Positions 9,607 to 19,180 of a stretch of 64,000 bases of DNA are shown one piece after another (position 1 is the first letter of the stretch; every line of letters starts with the position of its first letter). The translations under genes were made by a program, and so were the position numbers. This DNA is from Pseudomonas parakoreensis (GTDB lineage: Bacteria; Pseudomonadota; Gammaproteobacteria; Pseudomonadales; Pseudomonadaceae). The notes under the pieces are model-generated. The model saw only the letters and a program-made list of their open reading frames with translations. It was not told where the DNA came from and did not search any database. Location of the stretch: contig NZ_BQHY01000017.1 of NCBI RefSeq assembly GCF_021602155.1, positions 1-64,000 on the forward strand, in the 5' to 3' direction.

Positions 9607-10389
9607 TTATTTACCGCTGTACAGATTCAGATCGCCAAAGTGTTTCTTTTGAATCTCGGCGTATTTGCCGTCATCGTGTAACGCTTTGATACCTTTATCT
9701 AAAAGCGCCTTCAGCTCTTTGTTACCTTTCTTAATACCGACAGCGGTTTTGGCTGGCAGCAATTCGCTGTCGACCGGCTTGCTGACTTCGTAGTTGGCGC
9801 CATCCGGCGACTTCAAAAAGCCCAGTTCGGCTTGCAGCATGTCCTGGATCGAGGCGTCGAGGCGGCCGTTTTTCAGGTCGGCGTAGACCTGGTCCTGGTT
9901 GGCGTAAGCCTGGATTTTCACCCCGGCCTTCTCCAGTACGGCCTTGGCGTAGGCTTCCTGGATGGTGCCTTGCTCGTAACCGACGGATTTGCCCTTGAGG
10001 GAAGCGACGTCATCGCTCAGGCCGGAACCCTTCTTGAACACGTAGGAAGTCGGGCCGGAGAACAGTTCGCTGGAGAAATCGATCGCCTTTTCACGGGCCG
10101 GGGTCACGGTCATCGACGAAATCACACCGTCGAATTTGTTGGCGTTGAGGCCCGGAATCATGCCGTCGAAGTCGCTTTCAACCCATTTGCACTTGACCTT
10201 CAGCTCGGCGCAGATCGCGTTGCCCAGGTCGATGTCGAAGCCCACCAGGCTGCCGTCGGCCGCTTTCGACTCGAACGGTGCGTAGGAAGGATCAACGCCA
10301 AAACGCAGCTCTTTGTATTCCTTGGCCAGCGCGGAGCCGGCAGCCATGCACAACGCCAGTGCAGAAAGGGTCAGCAATGCTTTTTTCAT
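9607..10389 (-). CDS. aotJ: Periplasmic basic-amino-acid-binding protein (AotJ/ArgT/HisJ-like)
   Basis: The 260-residue protein starts with a signal peptide (about residues 1-22, ending SALA). It has the type-II periplasmic-binding fold typical of lysine/arginine/ornithine or histidine binding proteins: LRFGVDPSYAPFESK, GFDIDLGNAICAEL and the DFDGMIPGL segment with ligand-binding residues. It is the first gene of the operon. An AGGGA ribosome site precedes the ATG. Precise ligand preference (arginine, ornithine or histidine) cannot be set from sequence alone. Confidence 0.92.
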   Translation of the reverse strand: MKKALLTLSALALCMAAGSALAKEYKELRFGVDPSYAPFESKAADGSLVGFDIDLGNAICAELKVKCKWVESDFDGMIPGLNANKFDGVISSMTVTPAREKAIDFSSELFSGPTSYVFKKGSGLSDDVASLKGKSVGYEQGTIQEAYAKAVLEKAGVKIQAYANQDQVYADLKNGRLDASIQDMLQAELGFLKSPDGANYEVSKPVDSELLPAKTAVGIKKGNKELKALLDKGIKALHDDGKYAEIQKKHFGDLNLYSGK

Positions 10390-10626
10390 TATTCAATCCC
10401 TAAGAACCAATATGAGCGCTTGTGGCGCAGAATTATTGTTACTGGAACGCGTACGACCTATAGAAAGTAGCAATTTCCGAACCAGAGTCCCGAACAAGTG
10501 TTTTAAAAGGTTGGGGGAGGGACGAGGGAGAGGGATTGGTGCACGGAACCGGGCGGCTGTTGAAGGCTGCACCAAGTTGGGTCGAGACACGCATTTTTCT
10601 GTGGTTGAGAGGACCAGAGGTAAGGT

Positions 10627-10757
10627 GATTTTGTGGTGAGGGGATTTATCCCCGATGGGCTGCGAAGCGGCCCCCAGTGTTCTTTCAGCAAACCGCGCGT
10701 ACCGGATTTGCGGCTGCTGCGCAGCCGATCGGGGATAAATCCCCTCACCACAAAATT
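10627..10757. repeat. Imperfect palindromic repeat (TTTGTGGTGAGGGGAT family)
   Basis: The sequence TTTTGTGGTGAGGGGATTTA at the left is repeated inverted at the right end, giving arms of about 35 nt. The centre also contains an alternative GGCTGC...GCAGCC pairing. A shorter relative occurs at 21893-21927. No gene is visible in the rest of the 424-base gap 10390-10813, which also holds the upstream region of the aotJ-like gene. Confidence 0.8.
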
Positions 10758-10813
10758 CCCTCACCACAGGGAATTCATTCAGGACGATTGGAGGTATGTC
10801 CCCGGAAACCGGG

Positions 10814-12502
10814 TCAGGCCAGCAAATCCTGCAACGTCGCCAGGCTGTCGGCCTCATCCACTGTCTTGTCTTGGCGCCAGCGCAGCATGCGTGGAAAACG
10901 CACGGCAATGCCGCTCTTGTGCCGTCGCGACAGGGCGATGCCTTCGAAACCCAGTTCGAACACCAGACTCGGTTTGACGCTGCTGACCGGGCCGAATTTT
11001 TCCACGGTGGTCTTGCGCACGATGCTGTCGACCTGACGCATCTCCTCGTCGGTCAGCCCCGAATAGGCCTTGGCGAACGGCACCAGCGCCCGTTGGCTGG
11101 ATTCGGGCGGTCCGTCCCACACGGCGAAGGTGTAATCGCTGTACAGACTGGCGCGCCGGCCATGGCCGCGCTGGGCGTAGATCAATACCGCATCGACGCT
11201 GAACGGGTCGACCTTCCACTTCCACCACACGCCCATGTCCTTGGTCCGGCCCACGCCATACAGGGCGTCGCGGGCCTTGAGCATCATGCCCTCGACCCCC
11301 AGTCGCCGTGAGGCTTCGCGTTGCCGGGCGAGGTCGAACCAGTCACTGCCAGTGAGCATCGGCGAGGCCAGTAACACCGGGTTGTTACCGTGGGCGATCA
11401 CTTGTTCCAGTTGCGCACGCCGTTCGGCCTGCGGACGATTGCGCCAGTCTTCGCCCTGCCACTCCAGCAAGTCGTAGGCGAGCAGCACCACCGGCACTTC
11501 TTCGAGGATCTTCTTGTCGAGGGTTTTACGCCCGATCCGTTGCTGCAGCAGGGCGAAGGGTTGCACCGCCGGCGCAACTGTTGATTGCGGGTCGAACGCG
11601 TCTTCAGTGCTGGGGTGGTTGCTTTTCCAGACCACGATTTCGCCGTCGATCACCGTGCCGTCGGGTAACGCGTGGATCAACGTATCGAATTCGGGAAAGC
11701 GTTCGGTCACCAGTTCTTCACCGCGCGACCAGACCCACAACCGACCCTCGCGCTTGACCACCTGCGCGCGGATCCCGTCCCACTTCCATTCCACCTGCCA
11801 GTTGCTCGCCGGGCCCAGCAAGGTTTCGAACTCTTCCACCGGTTGCGACAAGGCATGGGCGAGGAAAAACGGGTAGGGCTGGCCGCCGCGCTGAGCGTGT
11901 TCGTCGGCGGATTCCGGGGCGATCAGTTTCAGGTAGCTGGCCGCGTTCGGCCGGTTCGACAGGTCGGTGTAACCCACCAGACGCTGCGCCACACGTTTGC
12001 TGTCGAGGCCGGCCATCGATGCCAATGCGCGAGTGACCAACAGTTTCGACACGCCGACGCGAAAGCTGCCGGTGATCAATTTGATGCACAGCATCAGGCT
12101 CGGCCGGTCCAGTTGCGACCACAGTGCGGGCAGTTGGCGGGCGAGATACTCCGGGGTTTCACCGCGCAGCGGCAGCAGCTTGTCTTCGATCCATTCGGCC
12201 AGGCCGGCCTCGGAGCTGTGCGAATTTTCCGGGAGCACCAGGGAAATGGTCTCCGCCAGATCGCCGACGGATTGATAACTTTCCTCGAACAGCCATGGCT
12301 GCAGCCCCGAAACCTCCACCGCCAGTTCGCGCAGGATGCGAACTGGCACCAGTTGCCGCGGGCGTCCGCCGGACAGAAAATATACCGCCCACGCCGCATC
12401 CTGCGGCGCCGCCTGGGCGAAGTAGGCTTGCATGGCGGCCAGCTTGGCGTTGCTGGACGTGGTGGCGTCGAGTTCGGCATACAACTCGGCGAAGGCTTTC
12501 AT
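10814..12502 (-). CDS. ATP-dependent DNA ligase (repair-cluster type)
   Basis: The 562-residue enzyme joins DNA nicks by the adenylated-lysine mechanism. Motif I is EWKWDGIRAQ, with nucleophile Lys240. Motif III-like DGEIVVW, motif IV EGMMLK and motif V WWKWKVD follow, then an OB domain. An alpha-helical N-terminal DNA-binding domain fills residues 1-220. Bacterial ligases of this size are typically linked to an MBL exonuclease and an Lhr-type helicase. Here the exonuclease gene overlaps it by 4 bp, but the helicase is 4.8 kb away. Confidence 0.93.
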   Translation of the reverse strand: MKAFAELYAELDATTSSNAKLAAMQAYFAQAAPQDAAWAVYFLSGGRPRQLVPVRILRELAVEVSGLQPWLFEESYQSVGDLAETISLVLPENSHSSEAGLAEWIEDKLLPLRGETPEYLARQLPALWSQLDRPSLMLCIKLITGSFRVGVSKLLVTRALASMAGLDSKRVAQRLVGYTDLSNRPNAASYLKLIAPESADEHAQRGGQPYPFFLAHALSQPVEEFETLLGPASNWQVEWKWDGIRAQVVKREGRLWVWSRGEELVTERFPEFDTLIHALPDGTVIDGEIVVWKSNHPSTEDAFDPQSTVAPAVQPFALLQQRIGRKTLDKKILEEVPVVLLAYDLLEWQGEDWRNRPQAERRAQLEQVIAHGNNPVLLASPMLTGSDWFDLARQREASRRLGVEGMMLKARDALYGVGRTKDMGVWWKWKVDPFSVDAVLIYAQRGHGRRASLYSDYTFAVWDGPPESSQRALVPFAKAYSGLTDEEMRQVDSIVRKTTVEKFGPVSSVKPSLVFELGFEGIALSRRHKSGIAVRFPRMLRWRQDKTVDEADSLATLQDLLA

Positions 12503-13533
12503 GCTTGCACCTCGGCGATGGCAGGTTCGGCGTCAATGTTTTCCTCTTCATCGTCGCCGTATTCGGTGTTGAAGCCTTGCGCATCCAGGCCTTGTTCACG
12601 CAGATGGCGCACCAGCACGCCGATCGAGCCGTGGGTGACCATCACCCGTTCGGCGCCGGTCTGTTCGATGGCCCAGAGCAGGCCCGGCCAGTCGGCGTGA
12701 TCCGACAGCACAAAACCACGATCCACGCCGCGCCGCCGGCGGGTGCCGCGCAGGCGCATCCAGCCGCTGGCAAACGCATCGCTGAAATCACCGAACCGGC
12801 GCATCCAGGTGCTGCCACCGGCCGAGGGCGGGGCGATGACCAGCGCCTGACGCATGATCGGGTCGGATTTTTTGATATCGCCGGCGTAGATCGTCGGCGG
12901 CAGGTACACGCCGGCCTCGCGGTAGACCCGGTTCAGCGGCTCGACGGCTCCATGGCTGAGGATCGGACCGAGGCTGGCGTCGATGCCATGCAGGATCCGC
13001 TGAGCCTTGCCGAATGAATAACAGAACAGCACGCTGGCCTTGCCCGCCGCGATGTTTGCCTGCCACCACTGGTTGATCTCGCTGAACACCTGCGCCTGTG
13101 GCTGCCAGCGGTAGATCGGCAGGCCGAAGGTCGATTCGGTGATAAAGGTGTGGCAGCGCACCGGTTCGAACGGCGCGCAGGTGCCATCGGGTTCGATCTT
13201 GTAGTCGCCGGACGCGACCCAGACTTCACCGCCGTATTCCAGACGCACCTGGGCCGAACCGAGCACATGCCCGGCCGGATGGAAACTCAAGGTCACGCCG
13301 TGGTGGGTCAGCCGCTGGCCGTAGGCGAGGGTTTGCAGGTTGATGTCCTGACCCAGGCGCGCGCGCAAAATCCCTTCGCTGGCGCTGCTGGCAAGGTAGT
13401 GCTGATTGCCGTTACGGGCGTGATCGCCGTGGGCATGGGTGATCACCGAGCGCTCCACCGGGCGCCACGGATCAATATAGAAATCCCCGGCAGGGCAGTA
13501 CAAACCTTCGGGGCGGGCGATAACAAGGTCCAT
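12499..13533 (-). CDS. Ligase-associated MBL-fold exonuclease
   Basis: This 344-residue protein has a metallo-beta-lactamase core with the metal-binding signature HAHGDH (residues 33-38), later HPAGHVLGSAQV and SDHADW, and a beta-CASP-type insert. It resembles the SNM1/Artemis-like exonucleases annotated as ligase-associated DNA-damage-response exonuclease. It overlaps the ligase start by 4 bp (ATGA), so the two are translationally coupled. The C-terminus is acidic. Confidence 0.9.
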   Translation of the reverse strand: MDLVIARPEGLYCPAGDFYIDPWRPVERSVITHAHGDHARNGNQHYLASSASEGILRARLGQDINLQTLAYGQRLTHHGVTLSFHPAGHVLGSAQVRLEYGGEVWVASGDYKIEPDGTCAPFEPVRCHTFITESTFGLPIYRWQPQAQVFSEINQWWQANIAAGKASVLFCYSFGKAQRILHGIDASLGPILSHGAVEPLNRVYREAGVYLPPTIYAGDIKKSDPIMRQALVIAPPSAGGSTWMRRFGDFSDAFASGWMRLRGTRRRRGVDRGFVLSDHADWPGLLWAIEQTGAERVMVTHGSIGVLVRHLREQGLDAQGFNTEYGDDEEENIDAEPAIAEVQA

Positions 13534-13617
13534 GTCGTTACCAGAATGGAGGGCTTGTTAGCTATGAGGTGGGCGCGAGTCTGGAAGTTCTATCGGGTTT
13601 TTATGTGGGGCGAAAAG

Positions 13618-13700
13618 CAAAAGATCGCAGCCTTCGGCAGCTCCTACAGGATGTTCACCATTCCCATGTAGGAGCTGCCGAAGGCTGCGATCTTTTGATC
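13618..13700. repeat. REP pair (CTGCCGAAGGCTGCGATC variant)
   Basis: Two inverted copies of the variant REP core lie between the exonuclease start and the acylase stop. Confidence 0.9.
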
Positions 13701-13712
13701 TTGCTCTAGCGT

Positions 13713-16163
13713 TTATTTGCCCGGGGTGAGGGTCAAACGCGTCTTGCCATACACCCGGTCAAAGTTCTGCGGCTGCATCGGCAAACCGATGTACTGACCC
13801 TTGAGCCACGCATCAATGCCATTGAGGTAATTCGGGCTGGCCGGGTTGCCGGACTGGCCGGTAGCGTTCTGCCCCATCAAGGGTTCGGTCTGGCTGAAGT
13901 CGACAATGAAACGCATCGACGGCGCCCGCGTGGTGTCGAAGTCCTGACCCCAGGCAAATGCCGAGGTATTGAGCGTGGTGTGATCGCCACCGGCTGCCAG
14001 TGGGCCGCGAACGGTCTGGCCGTTGGCGTTTTTCCATGTGTAGCTGTGCAGTTTGCCCCACTGCCAGGCCTTGTGATCGCCACCCAACTGACTGTCGCCG
14101 GCGTTGATCGCGGCTGCCAGACTGCGCGCCAGAATCTGCGCCTTGTCTTCTTTCTGCGGGGTGTGGATGTCATCCCAGAACGGGCTGTCTTCGCGACCGA
14201 GCAGGTGATCGGCCTGCGCCGCGTAGGACAAGTCGCCATTGGCAACAAAGGCTTTCCACGCCGGGCTCGACTCGGGGCCGAGCTCATCGAGGAAGATCTG
14301 CTTCATGCTCGCCTGCAGGAACAGCTCATAGATCGCCGCATCCGCCGAGGTCGGGCTGAGTTTGCCGTCGAACGCCATCAAGCGGCTGAAGGCCTCGCGC
14401 GCCTTGCTGCGATCGGCCTCCGGCAGGGCGTCGATCGCCTGTTTCAGCGGCTGCTTCATGCCCGGCGCTTCAAACATTTTCTTCAGCTTGGCGGCGAAGG
14501 TGGTGGTCTGGTCGTACTGCATGGCGATCACGCTGCGACCGTCCTGTTTGCCGCTGTTGGCCAGTTCCGCCAGACGTTCGCCGCGCTCCGGCGCCGCCCA
14601 CGAGTTGGACAACTGCATGCCGTAGCCGTGAGGAATCACCCGCTGGTTGGCCGTGCCGAGCCAGCCCTGGGTCGGGTCCTGATCGTAGGGGTGAAGCATC
14701 GGGTCGGCGTAACCGTCCCAGTCGTAGCGGCCTTCCCAGCCCGGCGATGGCAGCAGGCCTTCGCCTTCACGACGGTTGGGGAAACGCCCGGTGACTTGCC
14801 AGCCAATATTGCTGGCGTCGGCGAACACCATGTTCAGGGCGATGGCGCGGATTTCGCGACTGGCGTCCGAAGCGCGTTCAACGTTCTGCGCGCGGGTCAG
14901 GTCGAAAAAAGCGTCCAGCGATTTGTCGTCGGTGAAGTTCGGGGTTTGCAGGGCCAGGCCAAAACCGTTGCCCTGTGCCGCCGCCTGGGCACTGTTGAGC
15001 AGTGCACCGTGACGGGTTTCGTACACCGCTTCGCGAATCGGCCGCTGGCCTTTGACGAAATAGGTTTCGTTGCGCACGCCCAGCGGCTGCCATTTGCCGT
15101 TGACCTCGTAGGTCAGGCTGCTGCCCTGACGGCGGATTTTTTCCAGGAACAGGTCCTGGTTGTCGCCGAGCACGCTGGTGGCGCTCCACGCCACTTTGCC
15201 GTTGAAACCGCCGAGTACCATCGGCAAGCCGGCGACGGTGACGCCGGCAGCCTGATATTTCGGCGCGCGGATCTGCACGAAGGTCCACAGCGACGGCGCG
15301 GCCAATGGCCCATGACTGTCGCTGGCAAGAATGCTCTTGCCGCTGCGGCTGCGTTGCGGGGCGATGGCCCAGTTGTTCGAGGTGCTGGCGCCCAGCAGAT
15401 TCACCGCCGCCAATTGTTGGCTGGCGTTGCTCAGTTCGCTCAGGCCAGGGATCTGTCCGTTGAGTTTGAGGCCTTGCAGCTTGTCGGCCTCGGCCAGCGG
15501 CAGGTTTTCATCCGGTGCAGACGGGGTCAGCCAGGCGAGTTTGTCGCTGGTCACGGTTTGCGCCAGCACCAGCGAGGAAATTTCCTCCGGCAGGTTGGCC
15601 GACTGGCTGAAGTTCAGCAGCGCGAACAGCAGCGCCGAGTCTTCCGGTTTCCAGTATTCCGGCTTGTAGCCGCTGGATGCGAGGTCGCCCGGCAATTTGT
15701 CGGCGTAACGGAACAGGTAGGCGTTGACGCCTCGCGCATAGACTTCGAAGAAACGCTTGAGGCGGGGCGACGAGGCCTTGTACAGCTCGTCGGCGCTTTT
15801 CTTCAGGTTGACCGCGCGCATGTAGCGGTCAGCGTCGAGCATTGAGGCGCCGGACATTTCCGCCAGACGGCCCTGGGCCAGCAGGCGCAGGGTGACCATC
15901 TGGTTGATGCGGTCGCTGGCATGCACGTAACCGAGGGTGAACAGCGCGTCGTGGAAACTGTTGCTTTCGATCAACGGCATGCCCATCGCATTGCGACGCA
16001 CCGAAACGTTCTGTGCCAGCCCCTTGAGCGCTTGTACGCCGGAGGTAGGCGGGAGGGTGTCCTGCGCGTTCCAGGTCTGGCAACCGGACAGGCTCAAGAC
16101 ACCGGTCACTGCTGCGGCAACGCCGAACCGGGGAAGAAAATGTGTAAGGGCTGGCGAGGCCAT
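13713..16163 (-). CDS. Penicillin acylase family lipoprotein (Ntn hydrolase)
   Basis: The 816-residue protein starts at 16163 after a GGAG ribosome site. It has a lipoprotein signal with lipobox LSGC (Cys28). A long alpha chain precedes the self-cleavage site: TSNNWAI, with the predicted nucleophile Ser262. Later segments such as [11 protein letters not shown] fit the beta chain. Family members hydrolyse amide bonds, including penicillins and acyl-homoserine lactones. A lipoprotein anchor is less common in the family. The substrate is unknown. In-frame sequence upstream of 16163 encodes REP-derived residues and is not part of the gene. Confidence 0.9.
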   Translation of the reverse strand: MASPALTHFLPRFGVAAAVTGVLSLSGCQTWNAQDTLPPTSGVQALKGLAQNVSVRRNAMGMPLIESNSFHDALFTLGYVHASDRINQMVTLRLLAQGRLAEMSGASMLDADRYMRAVNLKKSADELYKASSPRLKRFFEVYARGVNAYLFRYADKLPGDLASSGYKPEYWKPEDSALLFALLNFSQSANLPEEISSLVLAQTVTSDKLAWLTPSAPDENLPLAEADKLQGLKLNGQIPGLSELSNASQQLAAVNLLGASTSNNWAIAPQRSRSGKSILASDSHGPLAAPSLWTFVQIRAPKYQAAGVTVAGLPMVLGGFNGKVAWSATSVLGDNQDLFLEKIRRQGSSLTYEVNGKWQPLGVRNETYFVKGQRPIREAVYETRHGALLNSAQAAAQGNGFGLALQTPNFTDDKSLDAFFDLTRAQNVERASDASREIRAIALNMVFADASNIGWQVTGRFPNRREGEGLLPSPGWEGRYDWDGYADPMLHPYDQDPTQGWLGTANQRVIPHGYGMQLSNSWAAPERGERLAELANSGKQDGRSVIAMQYDQTTTFAAKLKKMFEAPGMKQPLKQAIDALPEADRSKAREAFSRLMAFDGKLSPTSADAAIYELFLQASMKQIFLDELGPESSPAWKAFVANGDLSYAAQADHLLGREDSPFWDDIHTPQKEDKAQILARSLAAAINAGDSQLGGDHKAWQWGKLHSYTWKNANGQTVRGPLAAGGDHTTLNTSAFAWGQDFDTTRAPSMRFIVDFSQTEPLMGQNATGQSGNPASPNYLNGIDAWLKGQYIGLPMQPQNFDRVYGKTRLTLTPGK

Positions 16164-16279
16164 GGCAAAGCTCCTGCGGGGGTGTAGAGGCTGGGGGCGC
16201 AATAAAGCCGCTACGTTAGTGAGCGGGCGGTGGCCGCGCAAGCGGGCGCGGGGGTTATTTGTGTAATTCTGTCGAATGG

Positions 16280-16362
16280 AGAAGATCGCAGCCTGCGGCA
16301 GCTCCTGCATTGGATTGAGTACACCCTGTAGGAGCTGCCGCAGGCTGCGATCTTTTGATCTT
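16280..16362. repeat. REP pair
   Basis: Two inverted REP cores lie between the divergent acylase and isochorismatase-fold genes. The remaining bases of 16164-16433 hold the two upstream regions and no gene. Confidence 0.9.
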
Positions 16363-16448
16363 GGAGGGTTGGTCTTATGCACTTGCCTGATACCTGGAGG
16401 TGATGTTGAAGTGCGGGAAGTTCACTGACCCGCATGAGAAAAAACGCC

Positions 16449-17006
16449 ATGGAACTCAAGGCCAACGCGGCACTGATCATCATCGACCAGCAACAAGGCA
16501 TTCTGCAGCCGCGCCTGGGCCGACGGAATAATCCGCAGGCCGAAGAACGCGTGCTCGATTTACTGAGGGCGTGGCGCAGCAGCGGGCGGCCGGTGATTCA
16601 TGTGCAGCATCTGTCCCGTGAAGCGGATTCGGTGTTCTGGCCCGGGCAGTCCGGGGTGGAATTTCAGCAGCGATTCATGCCGCGGGACGGCGAATGGCTG
16701 ATCCAGAAACAGGTGCCGGACGCCTTTTGCGCCACGGGATTGGAGGCACGGTTGCGTGAGGCGGGGATCGGGCAATTGATCATTGTCGGTGTGGCGACCC
16801 ACAACTCGGTGGAATCCACAGCGCGTACGGCGGGCAATCTGGGATTTGACGCCTGGGTGGCGGAGGACGCGTGTTTTACCTTCGACAAGGCCGATTATTT
16901 CGGTACGCCGCGTTCAGCCGAAGAGGTGCACGGGATGTCGCTGGGGAATTTGCACGGGGAGTATGCGACGGTGATCAGTGCGAAGCAGATCCTGGCCGTC
17001 GCCTGA
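16449..17006 (+). CDS. Isochorismatase-fold hydrolase lacking the catalytic cysteine
   Basis: The 185-residue protein has the isochorismatase/nicotinamidase fold: a catalytic Asp in LIIIDQQQ, a Lys in LIQKQVPDAF, and the nucleophile-elbow region GVATHNSVEST. In cysteine hydrolases the residue before VEST is Cys; here it is Ser, as in a subset of pseudomonad homologs. It may therefore be a Ser variant or not a thiol hydrolase. ATG 16449 was preferred to the ATG at 16434 because it begins at the conserved MELKANAAL; neither has a strong ribosome site. Confidence 0.85.
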   Translation: MELKANAALIIIDQQQGILQPRLGRRNNPQAEERVLDLLRAWRSSGRPVIHVQHLSREADSVFWPGQSGVEFQQRFMPRDGEWLIQKQVPDAFCATGLEARLREAGIGQLIIVGVATHNSVESTARTAGNLGFDAWVAEDACFTFDKADYFGTPRSAEEVHGMSLGNLHGEYATVISAKQILAVA

Positions 17007-17012
17007 GAAACC

Positions 17013-17163
17013 TGTGGGAGCTGGCTTGCCAGCGATAGCGGAGCGTCAGGCTGCATCAATGCTGGATGTGCCGGCCTCATCGCTGGCAAGCCAGCTCCCA
17101 CAGTAATTGCATTCCAGCTGGAGGAATGCGCTCGAATGTAGGAGTGAGCTTGCTCGCGATAGC
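17013..17163. repeat. REP cluster: GTGGGAGCTGGCTTGCCAGC pair plus one variant copy
   Basis: At 17013-17102 two copies of the second REP family face each other. A single diverged relative (GTAGGAGTGAGCTTGCTCGC) follows at about 17137-17163. No gene is visible in 17007-17198. Confidence 0.88.
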
Positions 17164-17198
17164 GATGGTTCAGGCGAAGAGCGACTTCGCCCAAGGCA

Positions 17199-17402
17199 TC
17201 AAGCGCCGTGGCACTTCTTGAATTTCTTGCCGTTGCCGCAAGGGCAAGGGTCGTTGCGACCGACGTCTTTCAGGGCGTTGCGCACCGGTTCCTGGTGAGC
17301 GTGGCCGCAGTTCGGGCCGTGGACATGGCCATGGTCGTGATCGTGATGATGGTCATGATCGTGGTTGCAGTCAGGGCCATGGACATGAGGTTGCTGAGTC
17401 AT
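17199..17402 (-). CDS. His-rich SEC-C-motif metal-binding protein
   Basis: The 67-residue protein has two parts. Residues 6-36 are a metal-binding-looking stretch: two HVHGPxC units flank a run of alternating His and Asp. Residues 50-64 are a SEC-C zinc motif ([16 protein letters not shown]), as at the SecA C-terminus. The start at 17402 gives MTQQPHVHG and overlaps the LEA-like lipoprotein stop as ATGA; a longer in-frame start lies inside that gene. A role in metal handling is an inference from composition. Confidence 0.88.
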   Translation of the reverse strand: MTQQPHVHGPDCNHDHDHHHDHDHGHVHGPNCGHAHQEPVRNALKDVGRNDPCPCGNGKKFKKCHGA

Positions 17403-17893
17403 CGGTTGTGCTCCGGAATTAAATCGGCGGGGATTATCACGCCATTGCGCTCCAGGTGCACGTAGTGGGCGATGAATAAACCGGTTTCCATCTCGCCTTG
17501 CAGTCGGTAAGGCACCTGCTGGTGCGGACTTTTCAGCATTTTCACCACCTCCTTGACCCGTGGCCACAGGTTGGTGCGGATCGGTATCCGATAGAACGCG
17601 CTGCTTTTCGGCCCCACGGTGATCCAGTGTTCATGCTCGCCTTCGGCCAACAACATATCCGCCAGATGAATGCGGTATTCCATGCCGCGCACGGTCAGGT
17701 CGCTGTCGTTGGGATTGTCGATGCGAAAATGCAGGATGAATTTCTGTTCGAGCAATTTGGCCCGCACCACCTCGACTTTCACGAGGTGGACGGCGGGATC
17801 GACGCTGTCGTCGCTGAACCATGAGGCGCAACCGCCGAGGTTCAGGATCAGCAGCAGGGGAAGAATGTTGAGTGTGCGCCATAGTCCGAGCAT
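17399..17893 (-). CDS. LEA type 2 family lipoprotein
   Basis: The 164-residue protein has a lipoprotein signal peptide with lipobox LGGC (Cys22). The rest is a single LEA14/WHy-like beta domain: [27 protein letters not shown] is the typical core, including the Asn-Pro-Asn motif. In bacteria such proteins are envelope lipoproteins of unknown role. The stop overlaps the start of the SEC-C gene by 4 bp, so both are probably co-translated. Confidence 0.88.
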   Translation of the reverse strand: MLGLWRTLNILPLLLILNLGGCASWFSDDSVDPAVHLVKVEVVRAKLLEQKFILHFRIDNPNDSDLTVRGMEYRIHLADMLLAEGEHEHWITVGPKSSAFYRIPIRTNLWPRVKEVVKMLKSPHQQVPYRLQGEMETGLFIAHYVHLERNGVIIPADLIPEHNR

Positions 17894-17925
17894 GAGTTAA
17901 CTCCCTTTGCTGGCAGTCTAGACGC

Positions 17926-18004
17926 TAAAAGATCGCAGCCTGCGGCAGCGCCTACATGAGTCGCGTCCTCTGTAGGAACTGCCGCAGGCTGCGATCTTTT
18001 GATC
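17926..18004. repeat. REP pair
   Basis: Inverted pair of REP cores between the LEA lipoprotein start and the YchJ-family stop. The right copy runs into the stop region of the latter. Confidence 0.88.
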
Positions 18005-18481
18005 TTATGCGCCGAAATACCCCGCACAGCACTTCTTGAACTTCTGCCCGCTGGCACATGGACATGCGTCATTGCGCCCCAGCTTCAACTGCACGGTCGG
18101 GTCGATGAAGTACCAGCGCCCGGCGTTCTGCACGAATGAAGAGCGCTCGCGGTGGCTGTGTTCACCCTGGCTGTCGTGCCAGCGCGCGGTGAAGGTAACG
18201 AAGGCGTGCTCGGGTTGACCGCCGAACACTTCCGAGCTTTCAACCTCAAGGCCAAGCCAGGTGCTTTGCGCGCTCCAGGCACTGATCGACTGGCGATCCA
18301 GTCCGGTCTGCTGGGCGGGCAGGGTGGTGGCCACCAGATAATCGATCAGCCCCAAAACGTAGGCGCTGTAGCGCGACCGCATCAGCGCTTCGGCGCACGG
18401 CGCCGGGTGGCCTTCGTGGTAGGGACCGCAGCAGGCCAGCAGCAGGTTGCCGCTGCCGCATGGGCAAATGGCTGTACTCAT
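18005..18481 (-). CDS. YchJ family protein with two SEC-C motifs
   Basis: The 158-residue protein opens with a SEC-C zinc motif ([13 protein letters not shown]) and ends with a second one ([16 protein letters not shown]). A YchJ middle domain with an NTF2-like look lies between ([37 protein letters not shown]). Function is unknown. The start at 18481 begins directly at the first zinc motif. The upstream extension overlaps the DUF6231 gene and is rejected. It follows that gene after 4 nt and is probably in one transcript with it. Confidence 0.92.
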   Translation of the reverse strand: MSTAICPCGSGNLLLACCGPYHEGHPAPCAEALMRSRYSAYVLGLIDYLVATTLPAQQTGLDRQSISAWSAQSTWLGLEVESSEVFGGQPEHAFVTFTARWHDSQGEHSHRERSSFVQNAGRWYFIDPTVQLKLGRNDACPCASGQKFKKCCAGYFGA

Positions 18482-18485
18482 TGCA

Positions 18486-18983
18486 TTACCACCAGTATTT
18501 GCCGAAGTTTTCCGGATTGGCCCAGAACCGCGAATTGAGCCAGTCGGGGACTTGTTTGTAGTCAAGCAGATCGTAGGTGAACAGGGTCAGTACCTGCTCG
18601 TCACGCTGAAAGCGCTCACTGGCTTGCAGCGCCAGCGAGTAGAAATCGGTTTCCTGCCAGCTGCTGGCTGGCAGATCCGCCAGCACCGCAATGCGACTGG
18701 CGTTGAGGTTGCGAATCCCGCCCAGCAGGTTCAGGCCGTCACGCTTGGGCAAGTGCTCCAGGCAATCGACTACCAGCGCCAGGTCGAAGCGCCGCGCCGC
18801 GAGTTCGGCGGGCAACGCACCGGGTTCGGCGTGGGCCACGCAGCAATCCGGGTGCGCCTGTTTGAAAGCGGCGAGCGCCGGAAATTCGCTGGCGCCGATC
18901 AGCAGCAAACGCGCCGGGGCATAGCGATCCAGTAAAGCAGCCAGCGCCTGTTGCGGCGTGCGCGAAGAAATGGCGACGTTCAT
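18486..18983 (-). CDS. DUF6231 family protein, methyltransferase-like fold
   Basis: The 165-residue protein looks like a degenerate class I SAM-methyltransferase: a beta1-like ARLLLIGAS, then [17 protein letters not shown] at the motif IV/post-motif position. The usual glycine-rich SAM loop is not clear, so catalysis is doubtful. The C-terminus is rich in aromatic residues ([10 protein letters not shown]). This matches a family seen mainly in Pseudomonas. Expression is probably coupled to the YchJ-family gene just downstream. Confidence 0.8.
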   Translation of the reverse strand: MNVAISSRTPQQALAALLDRYAPARLLLIGASEFPALAAFKQAHPDCCVAHAEPGALPAELAARRFDLALVVDCLEHLPKRDGLNLLGGIRNLNASRIAVLADLPASSWQETDFYSLALQASERFQRDEQVLTLFTYDLLDYKQVPDWLNSRFWANPENFGKYWW

Positions 18984-19180
18984 CGAAGCTCCTCAATCAG
19001 ATCGCCAAGACTAGCGCGCCAGACGGATCCGGCCTAGACCCCGATTTGTCGCGCGTGGCAAAAGTGCCGAATCCCTGTGAACACGGTCCCAAATGCCAGT
19101 GGCCTATTGCTGGCGGAGATTAAAACTCCGGTCTTTACTCCGTGAATCGGTTCTAAGCCGATCCCTCAGGAGAAAACCAG

